From Streptomyces roseolilacinus (GTDB lineage Bacteria > Actinomycetota > Actinomycetes > Streptomycetales > Streptomycetaceae), in the NCBI RefSeq assembly GCF_014649335.1, contig NZ_BMSV01000008.1, positions 62,001-126,000 on the forward strand: a DNA stretch of 64,000 nt, given 5' to 3'. Positions 23,811-32,326 of the stretch are shown here, in pieces; the stretch's first letter is position 1, and each line of letters opens with the position of its first letter. A model generated the notes under the pieces. It was given only the letters and a program-made list of their open reading frames with translations. It was not told where the DNA came from and searched no databases. The position numbers and the translations under genes were made by a program.

Positions 23811-24314
23811 GTGCACGCACCGCTCTCCTCGCTCGTCGCGGCCACCGCGCAGTGGCTCGTCCGCGCCTACCCCGCGGGCGGGGGCGCCGTCGACCGCGCC
23901 CTCGCGGAGGCGCAGGCGCGTCAGGCCGCGGGCGTCGCCGCCGCGCTGCGCTACCCCACCGAGCTCGACGCCGCCCTGGTCGCCGTCACCGGCGCGGGGG
24001 GCGCGGACCGGCTCGACTGGGTCACCGGCGCCGAGGGGGACGACGCGCCGTGGCGCAGCTGGGTGGACGAGGTCGTCGCCAGCTGGGCCGCCTGCCTGCT
24101 CGGCGAGCCGGCCCTGGCGTCCGCCGCCGTCGCCGCCACCGCGGGCCGGGCGCCCGCCGGGTACCACCGCCTCCTGTCGCCCGGCGACCGGGACCGCCGC
24201 GCGGCGGCGCTGCTGCGCCACCCCGACCTGCTGGCCCCGGTGGCGGACCTCCACCGCGCGGCGCTCCTCGCCGCCCTGGCGCTCGACCCGCGGGACCCGG
24301 CCCTCCCCGTGTAG
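23811..24314 (+). CDS. Hypothetical Ala-rich helical protein
   Basis: A 167-residue protein I do not recognise. It starts at GTG 23811 without a visible ribosome site, is almost entirely helical and rich in Ala, Leu and Arg, and has no signal peptide or membrane span. Segments such as WRSWVDEVVASWAACLLGEPAL and GDRDRRAAALLRHPDLL give no family clue. Third-position GC bias and a codon pattern like its neighbours support it being real. It is divergent from hemerythrin and convergent with the aminotransferase gene (14-bp gap). Confidence 0.6.
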   Translation: MHAPLSSLVAATAQWLVRAYPAGGGAVDRALAEAQARQAAGVAAALRYPTELDAALVAVTGAGGADRLDWVTGAEGDDAPWRSWVDEVVASWAACLLGEPALASAAVAATAGRAPAGYHRLLSPGDRDRRAAALLRHPDLLAPVADLHRAALLAALALDPRDPALPV

Positions 24315-24328
24315 CGCGGGGCGCGGGC

Positions 24329-25504
24329 TCAGGCCGCGACCGGGACCAGCACCGCCGCGATCGCCCGGGCCAGCTGGTCCACCCGGTCGGACGGGAGCCC
24401 CGCGATGTTGACGCGCCCCGCCGCCGTGCCGTACACCCCGTGGTCCCGGCGCAGCGCCGTCATCTGCTCCGGCGACAGCGGCAGCCCCGCGAACATGCCC
24501 TTCTGCCGGGCCAGCGGCTCGGCCCAGCCGCCGCAGCCCAGCTCCTCCAGCCGGGCGACCAGCGCGGCGCGGCCGCCGGCGATGCGGCTCCGCATCGCGT
24601 CCAGCTCCGCCCGCCACACCCCGCGCAGCTCCGCGTCCCGGAGGATCGTCGCCACGACCGCCGCGCCGTGCTCGGGCGGCATCGAGTACAGGGTGCGGGC
24701 GGCGTTCTGCAGGGCCGTCTCCACGTGGCGCAGGGCCCGCGGGGAGGAGCCCAGCACGATCGCGCAGCCCGTACGGTCCGCGTACAGCCCGAAGTTCTTC
24801 GAGCAGCTGACCGCGGCCAGCACCTCCGGCAGCCGCTCCGCCAGCATCCGCGCCGCCCACAGGTCCTCGTCCAGGCCGTCGCCCAGCCCGTGGTACGCCA
24901 GGTCCAGGAACGGCACCCACCCGGTGCGGGCCGCCGCCCCCGCCAGCGCCTCCCACACCTCCCGGGTCGGGTCGACGCCGGTCGGGTTGTGGCAGCAGCC
25001 CTGGAGCAGCACGACGTCGTCGCGGCCCGCGCCGCGCAGGTCCTCCAGCAGCCCCTGCGGGTCGGTCCAGCGGTACGTGCGCACCGCCAGGCCCGCGGCC
25101 TCCACGATCGGCCGGTGGTTCACGTACGCCGGGTCGCTGATCCACACCGTCGCGCCGGGGCGGGTCTGCCGCACGAGGTCGGCCAGCAGCCGCAGCGCGC
25201 CCGTGCCGGCGACGGTCTGCACGGCGGTGGCCCGGCCGGCCGGCACGTCGCCGCCCAGCACCAGCGACAGCATCGCGCGGTTGAACGCCGTGTTGCCGGA
25301 CAGGCCCCGGTACTCCTTCGACGCGGAACGCTCCGCGAGGCGTATCTCGGCGTCCCGCACGGCCCGCATCACCGGGGTGACGCCCGTGTGGTCGCGGTAG
25401 ACGCCCAGCACCAGGTCCAGGCGCTCCGGGCGCGGGTCGGCGCCGAACTCGGTGGCCAGGTCCCACAGCGGGTCGGCCGGCGGGGCGGGCAGCAGCTCAA
25501 GCAT
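24329..25504 (-). CDS. Aromatic/aspartate-type aminotransferase (class I)
   Basis: A 391-residue PLP enzyme of the AspC/TyrB fold type. The PLP lysine is in VSCSKNFGLYADRTG, followed by the family arginine; QGCCHNPTGVDP carries the NPTG motif and FLDLAYHGLGDG the DxAYxG motif. The N-terminus ELLPAPPADPLWDLATEF fits the start of AspC-like enzymes. It should transfer amino groups between an aromatic or acidic amino acid and 2-oxoglutarate. Its ATG (25504) lies inside the end of the EamA gene (8-bp overlap), so it is second in a two-gene operon divergent from an Lrp regulator. Confidence 0.92.
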   Translation of the reverse strand: MLELLPAPPADPLWDLATEFGADPRPERLDLVLGVYRDHTGVTPVMRAVRDAEIRLAERSASKEYRGLSGNTAFNRAMLSLVLGGDVPAGRATAVQTVAGTGALRLLADLVRQTRPGATVWISDPAYVNHRPIVEAAGLAVRTYRWTDPQGLLEDLRGAGRDDVVLLQGCCHNPTGVDPTREVWEALAGAAARTGWVPFLDLAYHGLGDGLDEDLWAARMLAERLPEVLAAVSCSKNFGLYADRTGCAIVLGSSPRALRHVETALQNAARTLYSMPPEHGAAVVATILRDAELRGVWRAELDAMRSRIAGGRAALVARLEELGCGGWAEPLARQKGMFAGLPLSPEQMTALRRDHGVYGTAAGRVNIAGLPSDRVDQLARAIAAVLVPVAA

Positions 25505-26477
25505 CGGGGGAGACCTCCGGTTCGCGCGGGGGACGGGGGCGCCGGTTCGCCAGGACCACGCCCGTGGTGATGAGGGGTACGCCGACGAGCACGGCCACCG
25601 TCGGCCGCTCGCCCAGCAGGGGGATCGCCAGCAGGACCACGGCCACCGGGCTGAGGCTTCCCACCACGGAGCTGCGCTCGGCGCCCAGCCGCCGGATCGC
25701 GAACGCGTACAGCAGCCCGGCGCACAGGCCCACGCCCAGCCCCTGCACCACCAGGAACAGCGCGACGTCGGCCACCGCCGCGTCCGCGAACCCGGTCGGC
25801 AGGACACCGGCCGCCACCAGCACGGCGACCACCGCGAGCGACGGCAGGCACAGCAGCCCGATCGACCCGACCGGGTCGAGGTCCACCTCGCGCAGCCCCA
25901 CCGTGTACAGCGCCCACAGCCCGCTCGCCACCAGCAGCGTCCCCGAGCCCAGCATCACGTCGCCGTCGAACGGCACCGCGTACCGCCACACCAGCGCCAC
26001 CACGCCCGCCGCGATCAGCGCCAGCCCGGCGCCCTGCGTCCCGCGCGGCACGCCCCGCCCCCGCGCCACCATCAGCGCGGACACGAACAGCGGCACCATG
26101 CCCGGCACGATCGCCCCGACGAACGACGCCGAGGTCAGCGACCCGCCGAACATCGCGGCCAGGAAGAACGGCACCCCGGCCCCGCACACGATCTTCACGG
26201 CCGGACCGGGCCGCACCGCGGCCAGCGCACGCCGGCGCCGCCACAGCGCGGGCGCCAGGGCGACCAGCGGGACGCCGAAGCGCAGCAGCGCCGCGTCGGC
26301 GGGCAGCAGCGTCGACGCGCTCAGCGCCCGCGCGCTCAGGGCGAACGCCGCCCAGATCGACACGGTCAGCAGCAGCGCCGCCATGCCCGCGGCCCGCGGG
26401 GACGGGCGGCCCGGGAACACCCCGCGGCCCACCGCGGGCGCCCCCACCGCGTTCGTCGCCACCACAGCACCCTCCAC
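25497..26477 (-). CDS. EamA/DMT-family transporter
   Basis: A 326-residue membrane protein with about ten hydrophobic spans arranged as two EamA repeats: first LLLTVSIWAAFALSARAL to GVVALVWRYAV, second GSGTLLVASGLWALYTVGL to PLITTGVVLANRR, with the conserved SLSPVAVVLLAIPLLGERPT near the end. Family members export amino acids or metabolites. With an aminotransferase overlapping its 3' end and an Lrp regulator divergent to it, amino-acid export is the likely role. Start ATG 26477 (MEGAVVATNAVGAP) leaves a 30-residue cytoplasmic tail; a later ATG at AGMAALLL is possible. Confidence 0.9.
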   Translation of the reverse strand: MEGAVVATNAVGAPAVGRGVFPGRPSPRAAGMAALLLTVSIWAAFALSARALSASTLLPADAALLRFGVPLVALAPALWRRRRALAAVRPGPAVKIVCGAGVPFFLAAMFGGSLTSASFVGAIVPGMVPLFVSALMVARGRGVPRGTQGAGLALIAAGVVALVWRYAVPFDGDVMLGSGTLLVASGLWALYTVGLREVDLDPVGSIGLLCLPSLAVVAVLVAAGVLPTGFADAAVADVALFLVVQGLGVGLCAGLLYAFAIRRLGAERSSVVGSLSPVAVVLLAIPLLGERPTVAVLVGVPLITTGVVLANRRPRPPREPEVSPDA

Positions 26478-26533
26478 GCCAGACGGATTCCACCCCTGCG
26501 CCGCAACCGTAGGCCCCGAGGCGGGGCAGCCGA

Positions 26534-26570
26534 TTGCTAGTTCTGCCCTTCGGATCTATGTTTGGGGCAG
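26534..26570 (+). promoter_or_regulatory. Promoter of the Lrp gene with an overlapping inverted repeat
   Basis: TTGCTA (26534-26539), 17 bp, TATGTT (26557-26562) is a strong vegetative promoter reading toward the Lrp gene. CTGCCC (26543-26548) and GGGCAG (26565-26570) form an inverted repeat across it, 22 bp centre to centre, a plausible site for Lrp autoregulation and for control of the divergent eamA operon. Confidence 0.6.
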
Positions 26571-26628
26571 GATCTGCCAAGAACGGCGGGGACGGACCGG
26601 GGGCCGGAAGGCCGGGGGAGCGGGCGGC

Positions 26629-27096
26629 GTGGACGACATCGACCTGCGGATCATCCGCGAGCTCCAGACCGACGGCCGGCTCTCCAACCAGGAGCTCGCC
26701 GACCGCGTCCGGCTCTCCCCCTCCCCGTGCCTGCGCCGGGTGCGCCGCCTGGAGGAGGCCGGGCTCATCCGCGGCTACACCGCGATGGTCGACCAGGTCG
26801 CGTACGGGCTGCCGATCACCGTGTTCGTCCGCATCCGCCTGGAGCGCCACACCGCGGAGGCCGTCGCCGTCTTCGAGGAGCACGTCGCCCTCATCGAGCA
26901 CATCCAGGACTGCTACCTGATGGCCGGCAGCAGCGACTACCTGCTGCGCGTGGTGATCGAGAGCCTGGAGGCGTACGAGCGGCTCGTCCGCGACCGCGTC
27001 CACGCCATCCCCGGGATCGCGTCGATCGAGTCCAGCTTCGCGTTCGGCAGCGTCAAGCAGTCCCGCACCTACCCGCGCCCGGCGCACCCCCGCTGA
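26629..27096 (+). CDS. Lrp/AsnC family transcriptional regulator
   Basis: A 155-residue feast/famine regulator. The N-terminal helix-turn-helix is IDLRIIRELQTDGRLSNQEL followed by RVRLSPSPCLRRVRRLEEAG; the C-terminal RAM ligand domain runs from MVDQVAYGLPITVFVRI to IASIESSFAFG. GTG 26629 is the start: GGGGAG ends 8 bp upstream and the longer upstream frame is noncoding. It is divergent from eamA-aminotransferase and ends 47 bp before the peptidase operon, so it could sense an amino acid and control either unit. A good promoter with an inverted repeat precedes it. Confidence 0.92.
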   Translation: MDDIDLRIIRELQTDGRLSNQELADRVRLSPSPCLRRVRRLEEAGLIRGYTAMVDQVAYGLPITVFVRIRLERHTAEAVAVFEEHVALIEHIQDCYLMAGSSDYLLRVVIESLEAYERLVRDRVHAIPGIASIESSFAFGSVKQSRTYPRPAHPR

Positions 27097-27131
27097 CGCG
27101 GCCGTCCCTGGTACGGCCACCGGGCGCCGCG

Positions 27132-27137
27132 TACGGT
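27132..27137 (+). promoter_or_regulatory. Candidate -10 of a leaderless transcript (peptidase operon)
   Basis: TACGGT ends 6 nt before ATG 27144, placing transcription start on the A of the start codon. No ribosome site is present. The -35 is not obvious. Confidence 0.5.
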
Positions 27138-27143
27138 GTGGGC

Positions 27144-27977
27144 ATGAAGATCCTCATCAGCGCCGACATGGAGGGCGCCACCGGGGTCACGTGGCCCGCC
27201 GACGTCCTGCCCGGCACCCCCCAGTGGGAGCGCTGCCGGGCGATGTTCACCTCCGACGTCAACGCGGCCGTCCTCGGCTTCCTCGACGGCGGCGCGGACG
27301 AGGTCCTCGTCAACGAGGCTCACTGGACGATGCGCAACCTCCTCCTCGAACGACTCGACCCGCGCGCCCAGATGCTGACCGGCCGGCACAAGTCGCTCTC
27401 CATGGTCGAGGGCGTCCAGCGCGGCGACGTCGACGGCATCGCCTTCGTCGGCTACCACACGGGCGCCGGCAGCGAGGGCGTCCTCGCCCACACGTACCTC
27501 GCCAACTCCATCACCGGCGTCTGGCTCAACGGCACCCGCGCCGGCGAGGGATACCTCAACGCGCACGTCGTCGCCGAGTACGGGGTGCCCGTCGTCCTCG
27601 TCACCGGCGACGACCTGACCTGCCGTGACGCGCTCGGCTACGCCCCCCGGGCGCGTATGGTCGCGGTGAAAGACCATGTGTCGCGGTACGCGGCGGTCTG
27701 CCGCACCCCCGCGCGGACGGCCGCCGACATCCGCGCCGCGGCGAAGGACGCCACGCGTCTCGCCGTACGGTACGAACCGGTGCGGGGCGGTCCGTACACC
27801 GTGGAGCTGGAGTTCGACGCGGAGCACCTGGCCGCGGCCGCCACCGTCGTCCCGGGGGTGGCGGTCAGCGGCGAGCGCCGGGTCGCGTACACCAGCGACA
27901 CGATGTACGAGGCCATCCGCACCTTCAAGGCGGTCACCACGATCGTCTCGGCCGCAGTGGAGGAGCAGTATGGCTGA
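27144..27977 (+). CDS. M55 family zinc D-aminopeptidase (DppA-like)
   Basis: A 277-residue cytoplasmic peptidase. The zinc-binding N-terminus MKILISADMEGATGV contains the D-x-E pair of DppA, and VNEAHWTMRN, FVGYHTGAG and VLVTGDDL carry the remaining conserved residues. DppA of Bacillus removes N-terminal D-amino acids, notably from D-Ala-D-Ala peptides. It opens a four-gene operon with M20, S9 and S66 peptidases; the last of these cuts murein tetrapeptide, so salvage of cell-wall peptides is a coherent joint role. It overlaps the next gene by 8 bp. Confidence 0.9.
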   Translation: MKILISADMEGATGVTWPADVLPGTPQWERCRAMFTSDVNAAVLGFLDGGADEVLVNEAHWTMRNLLLERLDPRAQMLTGRHKSLSMVEGVQRGDVDGIAFVGYHTGAGSEGVLAHTYLANSITGVWLNGTRAGEGYLNAHVVAEYGVPVVLVTGDDLTCRDALGYAPRARMVAVKDHVSRYAAVCRTPARTAADIRAAAKDATRLAVRYEPVRGGPYTVELEFDAEHLAAAATVVPGVAVSGERRVAYTSDTMYEAIRTFKAVTTIVSAAVEEQYG

Positions 27978-29331
27978 CCGGATCCTTCAGGACCGGGCGC
28001 AGGAGCGGTACCCGTCGGACGGGCCGGCCTTCGAGGAGGTGGTGGCCTTCACCTCCGACCTCATCCGGATCGACACGACCAACCGCGGCGGCGGCGACTG
28101 CCGGGAGCGGCCCGCCGCCGAGTACGTCGCCGAGCGCCTCGCCGACGTCGGGATCGAACCGCGCCTGCTGGAACGCACCGAGGGCCGCACCAACGTCGTC
28201 GCCCGCATCGAGGGCACCGACCCGTCCGCCGACGCGCTGCTCGTCCACGGCCACCTCGACGTGGTCCCGGCCGAGCCCGCCGACTGGACCGTGCACCCGT
28301 TCTCCGGCGAGGTCCGCGACGGCGTCGTGTGGGGCCGCGGCGCCGTCGACATGAAGAACATGGACGCGATGGTCCTCGCCGTCGTCCGCGACTGGGCGCG
28401 CCGCGGCGTCCGGCCGCGCCGCGACATCGTCCTCGCGTACACCGCCGACGAGGAGGCGAGCGCCGAGGACGGCGCCGGCTTCCTCGCGGACCGGCACGCC
28501 GATCTGTTCGAGGGCTGTACCGAGGGGATCGGCGAGTCCGGCGCGTACACCTTCCACGCCGGCCCCCACATGGCCCTGTACCCGATCGGCGCGGGCGAGC
28601 GCGGCACGGCCTGGCTCAAGCTGACCGCGCAGGGCAGGGCCGGGCACGGCTCCAAGGTGAACCGGGAGAACGCCGTCACCCGGCTCGCCGCCGCCATCGC
28701 CCGGATCGGCGAGCACCGGTGGCCGATCCGCCTCACCACCACCGTCCGGGCCGCGCTCACCGAACTGGCCGCCCTGCACGGCATCGACGCGCCCGACCTC
28801 GACGACCCGCACTTCGACGTCGACGCGCTCCTGGCCAGGCTCGGCCCGGCCGCCGCCCTCGTCGAGGCGACCCTGCGCAACAGCACCAACCCGACGATGC
28901 TCCACGCCGGTTACAAGGTGAACGTCATCCCCGGCTCCGCCAGCGCGCACGTCGACGGGCGGATCGTGCCGGGCGGCGAGGAGGAGTTCGCCGCCACCCT
29001 CGACGAGCTGACCGGCCCCGGCGTCGACTGGGGGTTCCACCACAAGGAGGTCGCCCTGGAGGCGCCGGTCGACTCGCCGACGTACGCCACGCTGCGCGCC
29101 GCGATCGAGCGCTTCGACCCGGACGCGCGCGTCCTGCCGTTCTGCATGTCCGGCGGCACCGACGCCAAGCAGTTCTCCCGGCTGGGCATCGTCGGCTACG
29201 GTTTCGCACCGCTGAAGCTGCCCGCCGGCTTCGACTACCAGGCGCTGTTCCACGGCGTCGACGAGCGTGTCCCGGTCGACGCGCTGCACTTCGGTGTCCG
29301 CGTCCTCGACCACTGTCTCCAGAACGTCTAG
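27970..29331 (+). CDS. M20 family metallopeptidase
   Basis: A 453-residue zinc hydrolase of the ArgE/DapE/dipeptidase group. Metal and catalytic residues are seen in LLVHGHLDVVP, WGRGAVDMKN, AYTADEEASAEDG and, near the end, SGGTDAKQF. The dimerisation domain sits between about 200 and 320. Substrate could be a dipeptide or an N-acyl amino acid. The start ATG 27970 is inside the M55 gene and GGAGG lies 6 bp upstream, so it is coupled to it. The next gene begins 21 bp after the stop. Confidence 0.92.
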   Translation: MADRILQDRAQERYPSDGPAFEEVVAFTSDLIRIDTTNRGGGDCRERPAAEYVAERLADVGIEPRLLERTEGRTNVVARIEGTDPSADALLVHGHLDVVPAEPADWTVHPFSGEVRDGVVWGRGAVDMKNMDAMVLAVVRDWARRGVRPRRDIVLAYTADEEASAEDGAGFLADRHADLFEGCTEGIGESGAYTFHAGPHMALYPIGAGERGTAWLKLTAQGRAGHGSKVNRENAVTRLAAAIARIGEHRWPIRLTTTVRAALTELAALHGIDAPDLDDPHFDVDALLARLGPAAALVEATLRNSTNPTMLHAGYKVNVIPGSASAHVDGRIVPGGEEEFAATLDELTGPGVDWGFHHKEVALEAPVDSPTYATLRAAIERFDPDARVLPFCMSGGTDAKQFSRLGIVGYGFAPLKLPAGFDYQALFHGVDERVPVDALHFGVRVLDHCLQNV

Positions 29332-29352
29332 CCCTCAGGGGGGGAGCCGTCC

Positions 29353-31344
29353 ATGATGCCCACGGGGCCCTACGGAACGTGGCCGTCACCGATCGACGCG
29401 CGTCTCGCCGCGGCGCACGACGGGTCGCCCGAGTACCTCGGCACGGTCGGCGACGAGGTGTGGTGGACCGCGCCGCGGCCCGCCGAGGGCGGCCGCCGCG
29501 CGCTGGTCCGCCGCACCGCCGACGGCGCCGAGGTGTCGGTCCTGCCGGCCCCGTGGAACGTCCGCAGCCGCGTCGTCGAGTACGGCGGGCAGCCGTGGGC
29601 GGGCACGGCGAGGGACGGCGGCGCCGGGCCGCTCGTCGTCTTCTGCCACTTCCCCGACCAGCGGCTGTACGCGTACGAACCGGACGGCGGCGCCCCGCCC
29701 CGCCCGCTCACCCCCGTCTCGGGGACCGGCGGCGGGCTGCGCTGGGCCGACCCGGTCCTCCACCCGGACGGCACCGAGGTGTGGTGCGTCCTGGAGGAGT
29801 ACACCGGCGAGGGCCCCGGCGACGTGCGGCGCGTCATCGCCGCCGTACCGCTCGACGGGTCCGCGGCGGACGACCGGACCGCGATACGGGAGCTGACCGA
29901 CGACCGGCACCGCTTCGTCACCGGGCCCCGGCTCTCCCCGGACGGGCGCACGGCCGCCTGGATCGCCTGGGACCACCCGCTCATGCCGTGGGACGGCACC
30001 CTCGCGATGACCGGCGAGGTCGTCGACGGCGGCCCGTTCGCCTCCGTCACGCCCGTCGCCGGGGCCGTCGACGAGTCGGTCTGCCAGGTCGACTGGGCGC
30101 CCGACGGCTCCCTGCTGTACGCCTCCGACCGCGGCGGCTGGTGGGAGCTGTACCGGTGGTCGCCCGGCACCCCCTCGGCGACCGCGCTGTGCGCGGGCCG
30201 CGAGGAGGAGTTCGGCGGGCCGCTGTGGAAGGTCGGCCTGCGCTGGTTCCGGCCCCTCGACAGCGGGCTCGTCGCCGTCATCCACGGCCGGGGCACCACC
30301 GCGCTCGGCATCCTCGACCCCGAGACCGGCGAACTCGTCGACGCGGTCGGGCCGTGGACCGAGTGGGCGCCCACGCTCGCCGTCCACGGCAGCCGCGTCC
30401 TCGGCGTCGCCGCCGGCCCGCGCAGCGGCTACGAGGTCGTGGAACTGGACACCTGCACCGGCCGCGCCCGCGTCGTCGGCGCCGCCCACACCGACCCGGT
30501 CGACCCCGCGTACTACCCCGAGCCGCGGCAGCGCACCTTCACCGGCCCCGGCGGCCGGGAGGTCCACGCCCACGTCCACCCGCCGCACAACCCCGACACG
30601 ACCGCCCCCGACGGCGAGCTGCCGCCGTACGTCGTGTGGGCGCACGGCGGGCCCACCGGCCGCGCGCCCCTCGCCCTCGACCTGGAGATCGCGTACTTCA
30701 CCTCCCGCGGCATCGGCGTCGCCGAGGTCGACTACGGCGGCTCCACCGGCTACGGCCGCGCCTACCGCGAGCGGCTGCGCGAGCAGTGGGGCGTCGTCGA
30801 CGTGGAGGACTGCGCCGCCGTCGCCGAGGCCCTCGCCGCCGAGGGCACCGCCGACCCGGCCCGGCTCGCCATCCGCGGCGGCAGCGCCGGCGGCTGGACC
30901 GCCGCCGCGTCCCTGGCCCGCACCGACGTGTACGCCTGCGCCGCGATCAGCTACCCGGTCCTCGACCTGGTCCGCTGGGGCACGGCGGGGGAGACCCACG
31001 ACTTCGAGTCCCACTACCTGGAGTCGCTCGTCGGGCCGCTCGCCGAGGTCCCCGGCCGGTACGAGGAGCGCTCCCCGCTCCACCACGTCGACCGGATCGA
31101 CGCCCCGTTCCTGCTGCTCCAGGGGCTGGACGACCTGATCTGCCCGCCGGCGCAGAGCGAGCGGTTCCTGGCCCGGATGGCCGGGCGCGGCGTCCCGCAC
31201 GCGTACATCGCGTTCGAGGGCGAGGAGCACGGCTTCCGCCGCGCCGAGACACTGGTGCGCGCCCTGGAGGCCGAACTGGCCCTGTACGCCTGGACCTTCG
31301 GCATCGACCGCCCCGACGTGCCGCCGCTGGAGATGGGGAAGTGA
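29353..31344 (+). CDS. S9 family prolyl oligopeptidase/acylaminoacyl peptidase
   Basis: A 663-residue serine peptidase with an N-terminal beta-propeller (about 1-390; recurring motifs such as PRLSPDGRTAAWIAWDH and VDWAPDGSLLYASDRGG) and a C-terminal alpha/beta hydrolase domain. The catalytic triad is S511 in RGGSAGGW, an Asp at 593/594 in LQGLDDL and H626 in EEHGFR. The propeller screens out large substrates, so the enzyme acts on short peptides or acyl-peptides in the cytoplasm; there is no signal peptide. Its stop overlaps the start of the S66 gene (GTGA). Start ATG 29353 or the adjacent ATG 29356. Confidence 0.93.
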   Translation: MMPTGPYGTWPSPIDARLAAAHDGSPEYLGTVGDEVWWTAPRPAEGGRRALVRRTADGAEVSVLPAPWNVRSRVVEYGGQPWAGTARDGGAGPLVVFCHFPDQRLYAYEPDGGAPPRPLTPVSGTGGGLRWADPVLHPDGTEVWCVLEEYTGEGPGDVRRVIAAVPLDGSAADDRTAIRELTDDRHRFVTGPRLSPDGRTAAWIAWDHPLMPWDGTLAMTGEVVDGGPFASVTPVAGAVDESVCQVDWAPDGSLLYASDRGGWWELYRWSPGTPSATALCAGREEEFGGPLWKVGLRWFRPLDSGLVAVIHGRGTTALGILDPETGELVDAVGPWTEWAPTLAVHGSRVLGVAAGPRSGYEVVELDTCTGRARVVGAAHTDPVDPAYYPEPRQRTFTGPGGREVHAHVHPPHNPDTTAPDGELPPYVVWAHGGPTGRAPLALDLEIAYFTSRGIGVAEVDYGGSTGYGRAYRERLREQWGVVDVEDCAAVAEALAAEGTADPARLAIRGGSAGGWTAAASLARTDVYACAAISYPVLDLVRWGTAGETHDFESHYLESLVGPLAEVPGRYEERSPLHHVDRIDAPFLLLQGLDDLICPPAQSERFLARMAGRGVPHAYIAFEGEEHGFRRAETLVRALEAELALYAWTFGIDRPDVPPLEMGK

Positions 31345-32294
31345 CCCCAGCGTCCCGCGGCCGGGCCCTGTCCCCGCTGACCCGGCCGCCGCGGCTGCGG
31401 CCGGGCGCGCGGGTCGCCGTCGTCGCGCCCAGCGGCCCGGTGCCCGAGGAGCGGCTGGCGGCCGGCCTGGACGTGCTGCGCGGCTGGGACCTCGACCCGG
31501 TGGCCCTGCCGCACGTCCTGGACCGCCACCCCACCGCCCGCTACCTGGCGGGGACCGACGAGCACCGGGCCCGCGACCTCCAGGACGCCTGGTGCGACCC
31601 GGACGTCGACGCGGTGATCAGCGTCCGCGGCGGGTACGGCGCCCAGCGCGTGGTCGACCTGCTGGACTGGGACGCCCTGCGGGCCGCCGGGCCGAAGGTG
31701 TTCGTCGGGTTCAGCGACGCGACGGCGCTCCACGAGGCGTTCGCGCTGCGGCTGGGACTGGCCACGCTGCACGGGCCGATGGCGGGGGCGGCCGCCTTCC
31801 TCAAGGACGCCGCCACCCAGGAGTCCCTGCGGGCCGCGCTGCTGGACCCCGGGTCGGTGCGGGTGCTCGGCTCGGACGCGGCACGGCCGCTGGTGCCGGG
31901 CCGGGCCCGGGGCGTCACCGCGGGCGGCTGCCTCAGCCTGCTCGCCGCCGGGATCGGCACCCCGGACGGGCGGACGTCGCTGCGCGGGGCGCTGCTGCTC
32001 CTGGAGGACGTGGGGGAGGAGCCGTACCGGATCGACCGGATGCTGACCCAGCTGCTGCGGGCCGGGCTGCTGGACGGCGTGGCGGGCGTCGCGCTCGGCT
32101 CCTGGGAGGACTGCGGGCCGTACGAGGCGGTGCGCGAGGTGCTGCGGGACCGGCTCGGCGGGCTCGGCGTGCCGGTCGTGGAGGAACTGGGCTTCGGCCA
32201 CGGCACGCCCGCGCTGACCGTCCCCCTCGGTGTCCCCGCCGTACTCGACGCGGACGCCGGGACGCTCACACCGCGGACGCCCGCCCTCCGCTGA
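31341..32294 (+). CDS. S66 family LD-carboxypeptidase (LdcA-like)
   Basis: A 317-residue cytoplasmic serine peptidase. The N-terminus LRPGARVAVVAPSGPV, the nucleophile S125 in VGFSDATALH, and the LLLEDVGEEPYRIDRML and FGHGTPALTVPLG segments (catalytic Glu and His) are the family set. LdcA removes the terminal D-Ala from murein tetrapeptide during cell-wall recycling; related S66 enzymes (MccF) detoxify peptide-nucleotides. Start GTG 31341 overlaps the stop of the S9 gene, giving translational coupling. Last gene of the peptidase operon, followed by a hairpin shared with ada. Confidence 0.92.
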   Translation: MTPASRGRALSPLTRPPRLRPGARVAVVAPSGPVPEERLAAGLDVLRGWDLDPVALPHVLDRHPTARYLAGTDEHRARDLQDAWCDPDVDAVISVRGGYGAQRVVDLLDWDALRAAGPKVFVGFSDATALHEAFALRLGLATLHGPMAGAAAFLKDAATQESLRAALLDPGSVRVLGSDAARPLVPGRARGVTAGGCLSLLAAGIGTPDGRTSLRGALLLLEDVGEEPYRIDRMLTQLLRAGLLDGVAGVALGSWEDCGPYEAVREVLRDRLGGLGVPVVEELGFGHGTPALTVPLGVPAVLDADAGTLTPRTPALR

Positions 32295-32310
32295 CGTGCG
32301 GGGGCGGGCG
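32278..32310. terminator. Hairpin between the peptidase operon and ada
   Basis: Near-perfect arms of 13-14 bp (32278-32291 and 32298-32310, one bulged base) around a 6-nt loop. The left arm covers the last codons of the S66 gene; the structure serves two convergent genes. Confidence 0.55.
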
Positions 32311-32326
32311 TTGCGGCGGGGCGGGG

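Noticed and set aside
24329..32294. A biosynthetic gene cluster around the aminotransferase and peptidases
   Set aside because: No carrier proteins, synthetases, cyclases or precursor peptide are present; the genes fit amino-acid and peptide catabolism.
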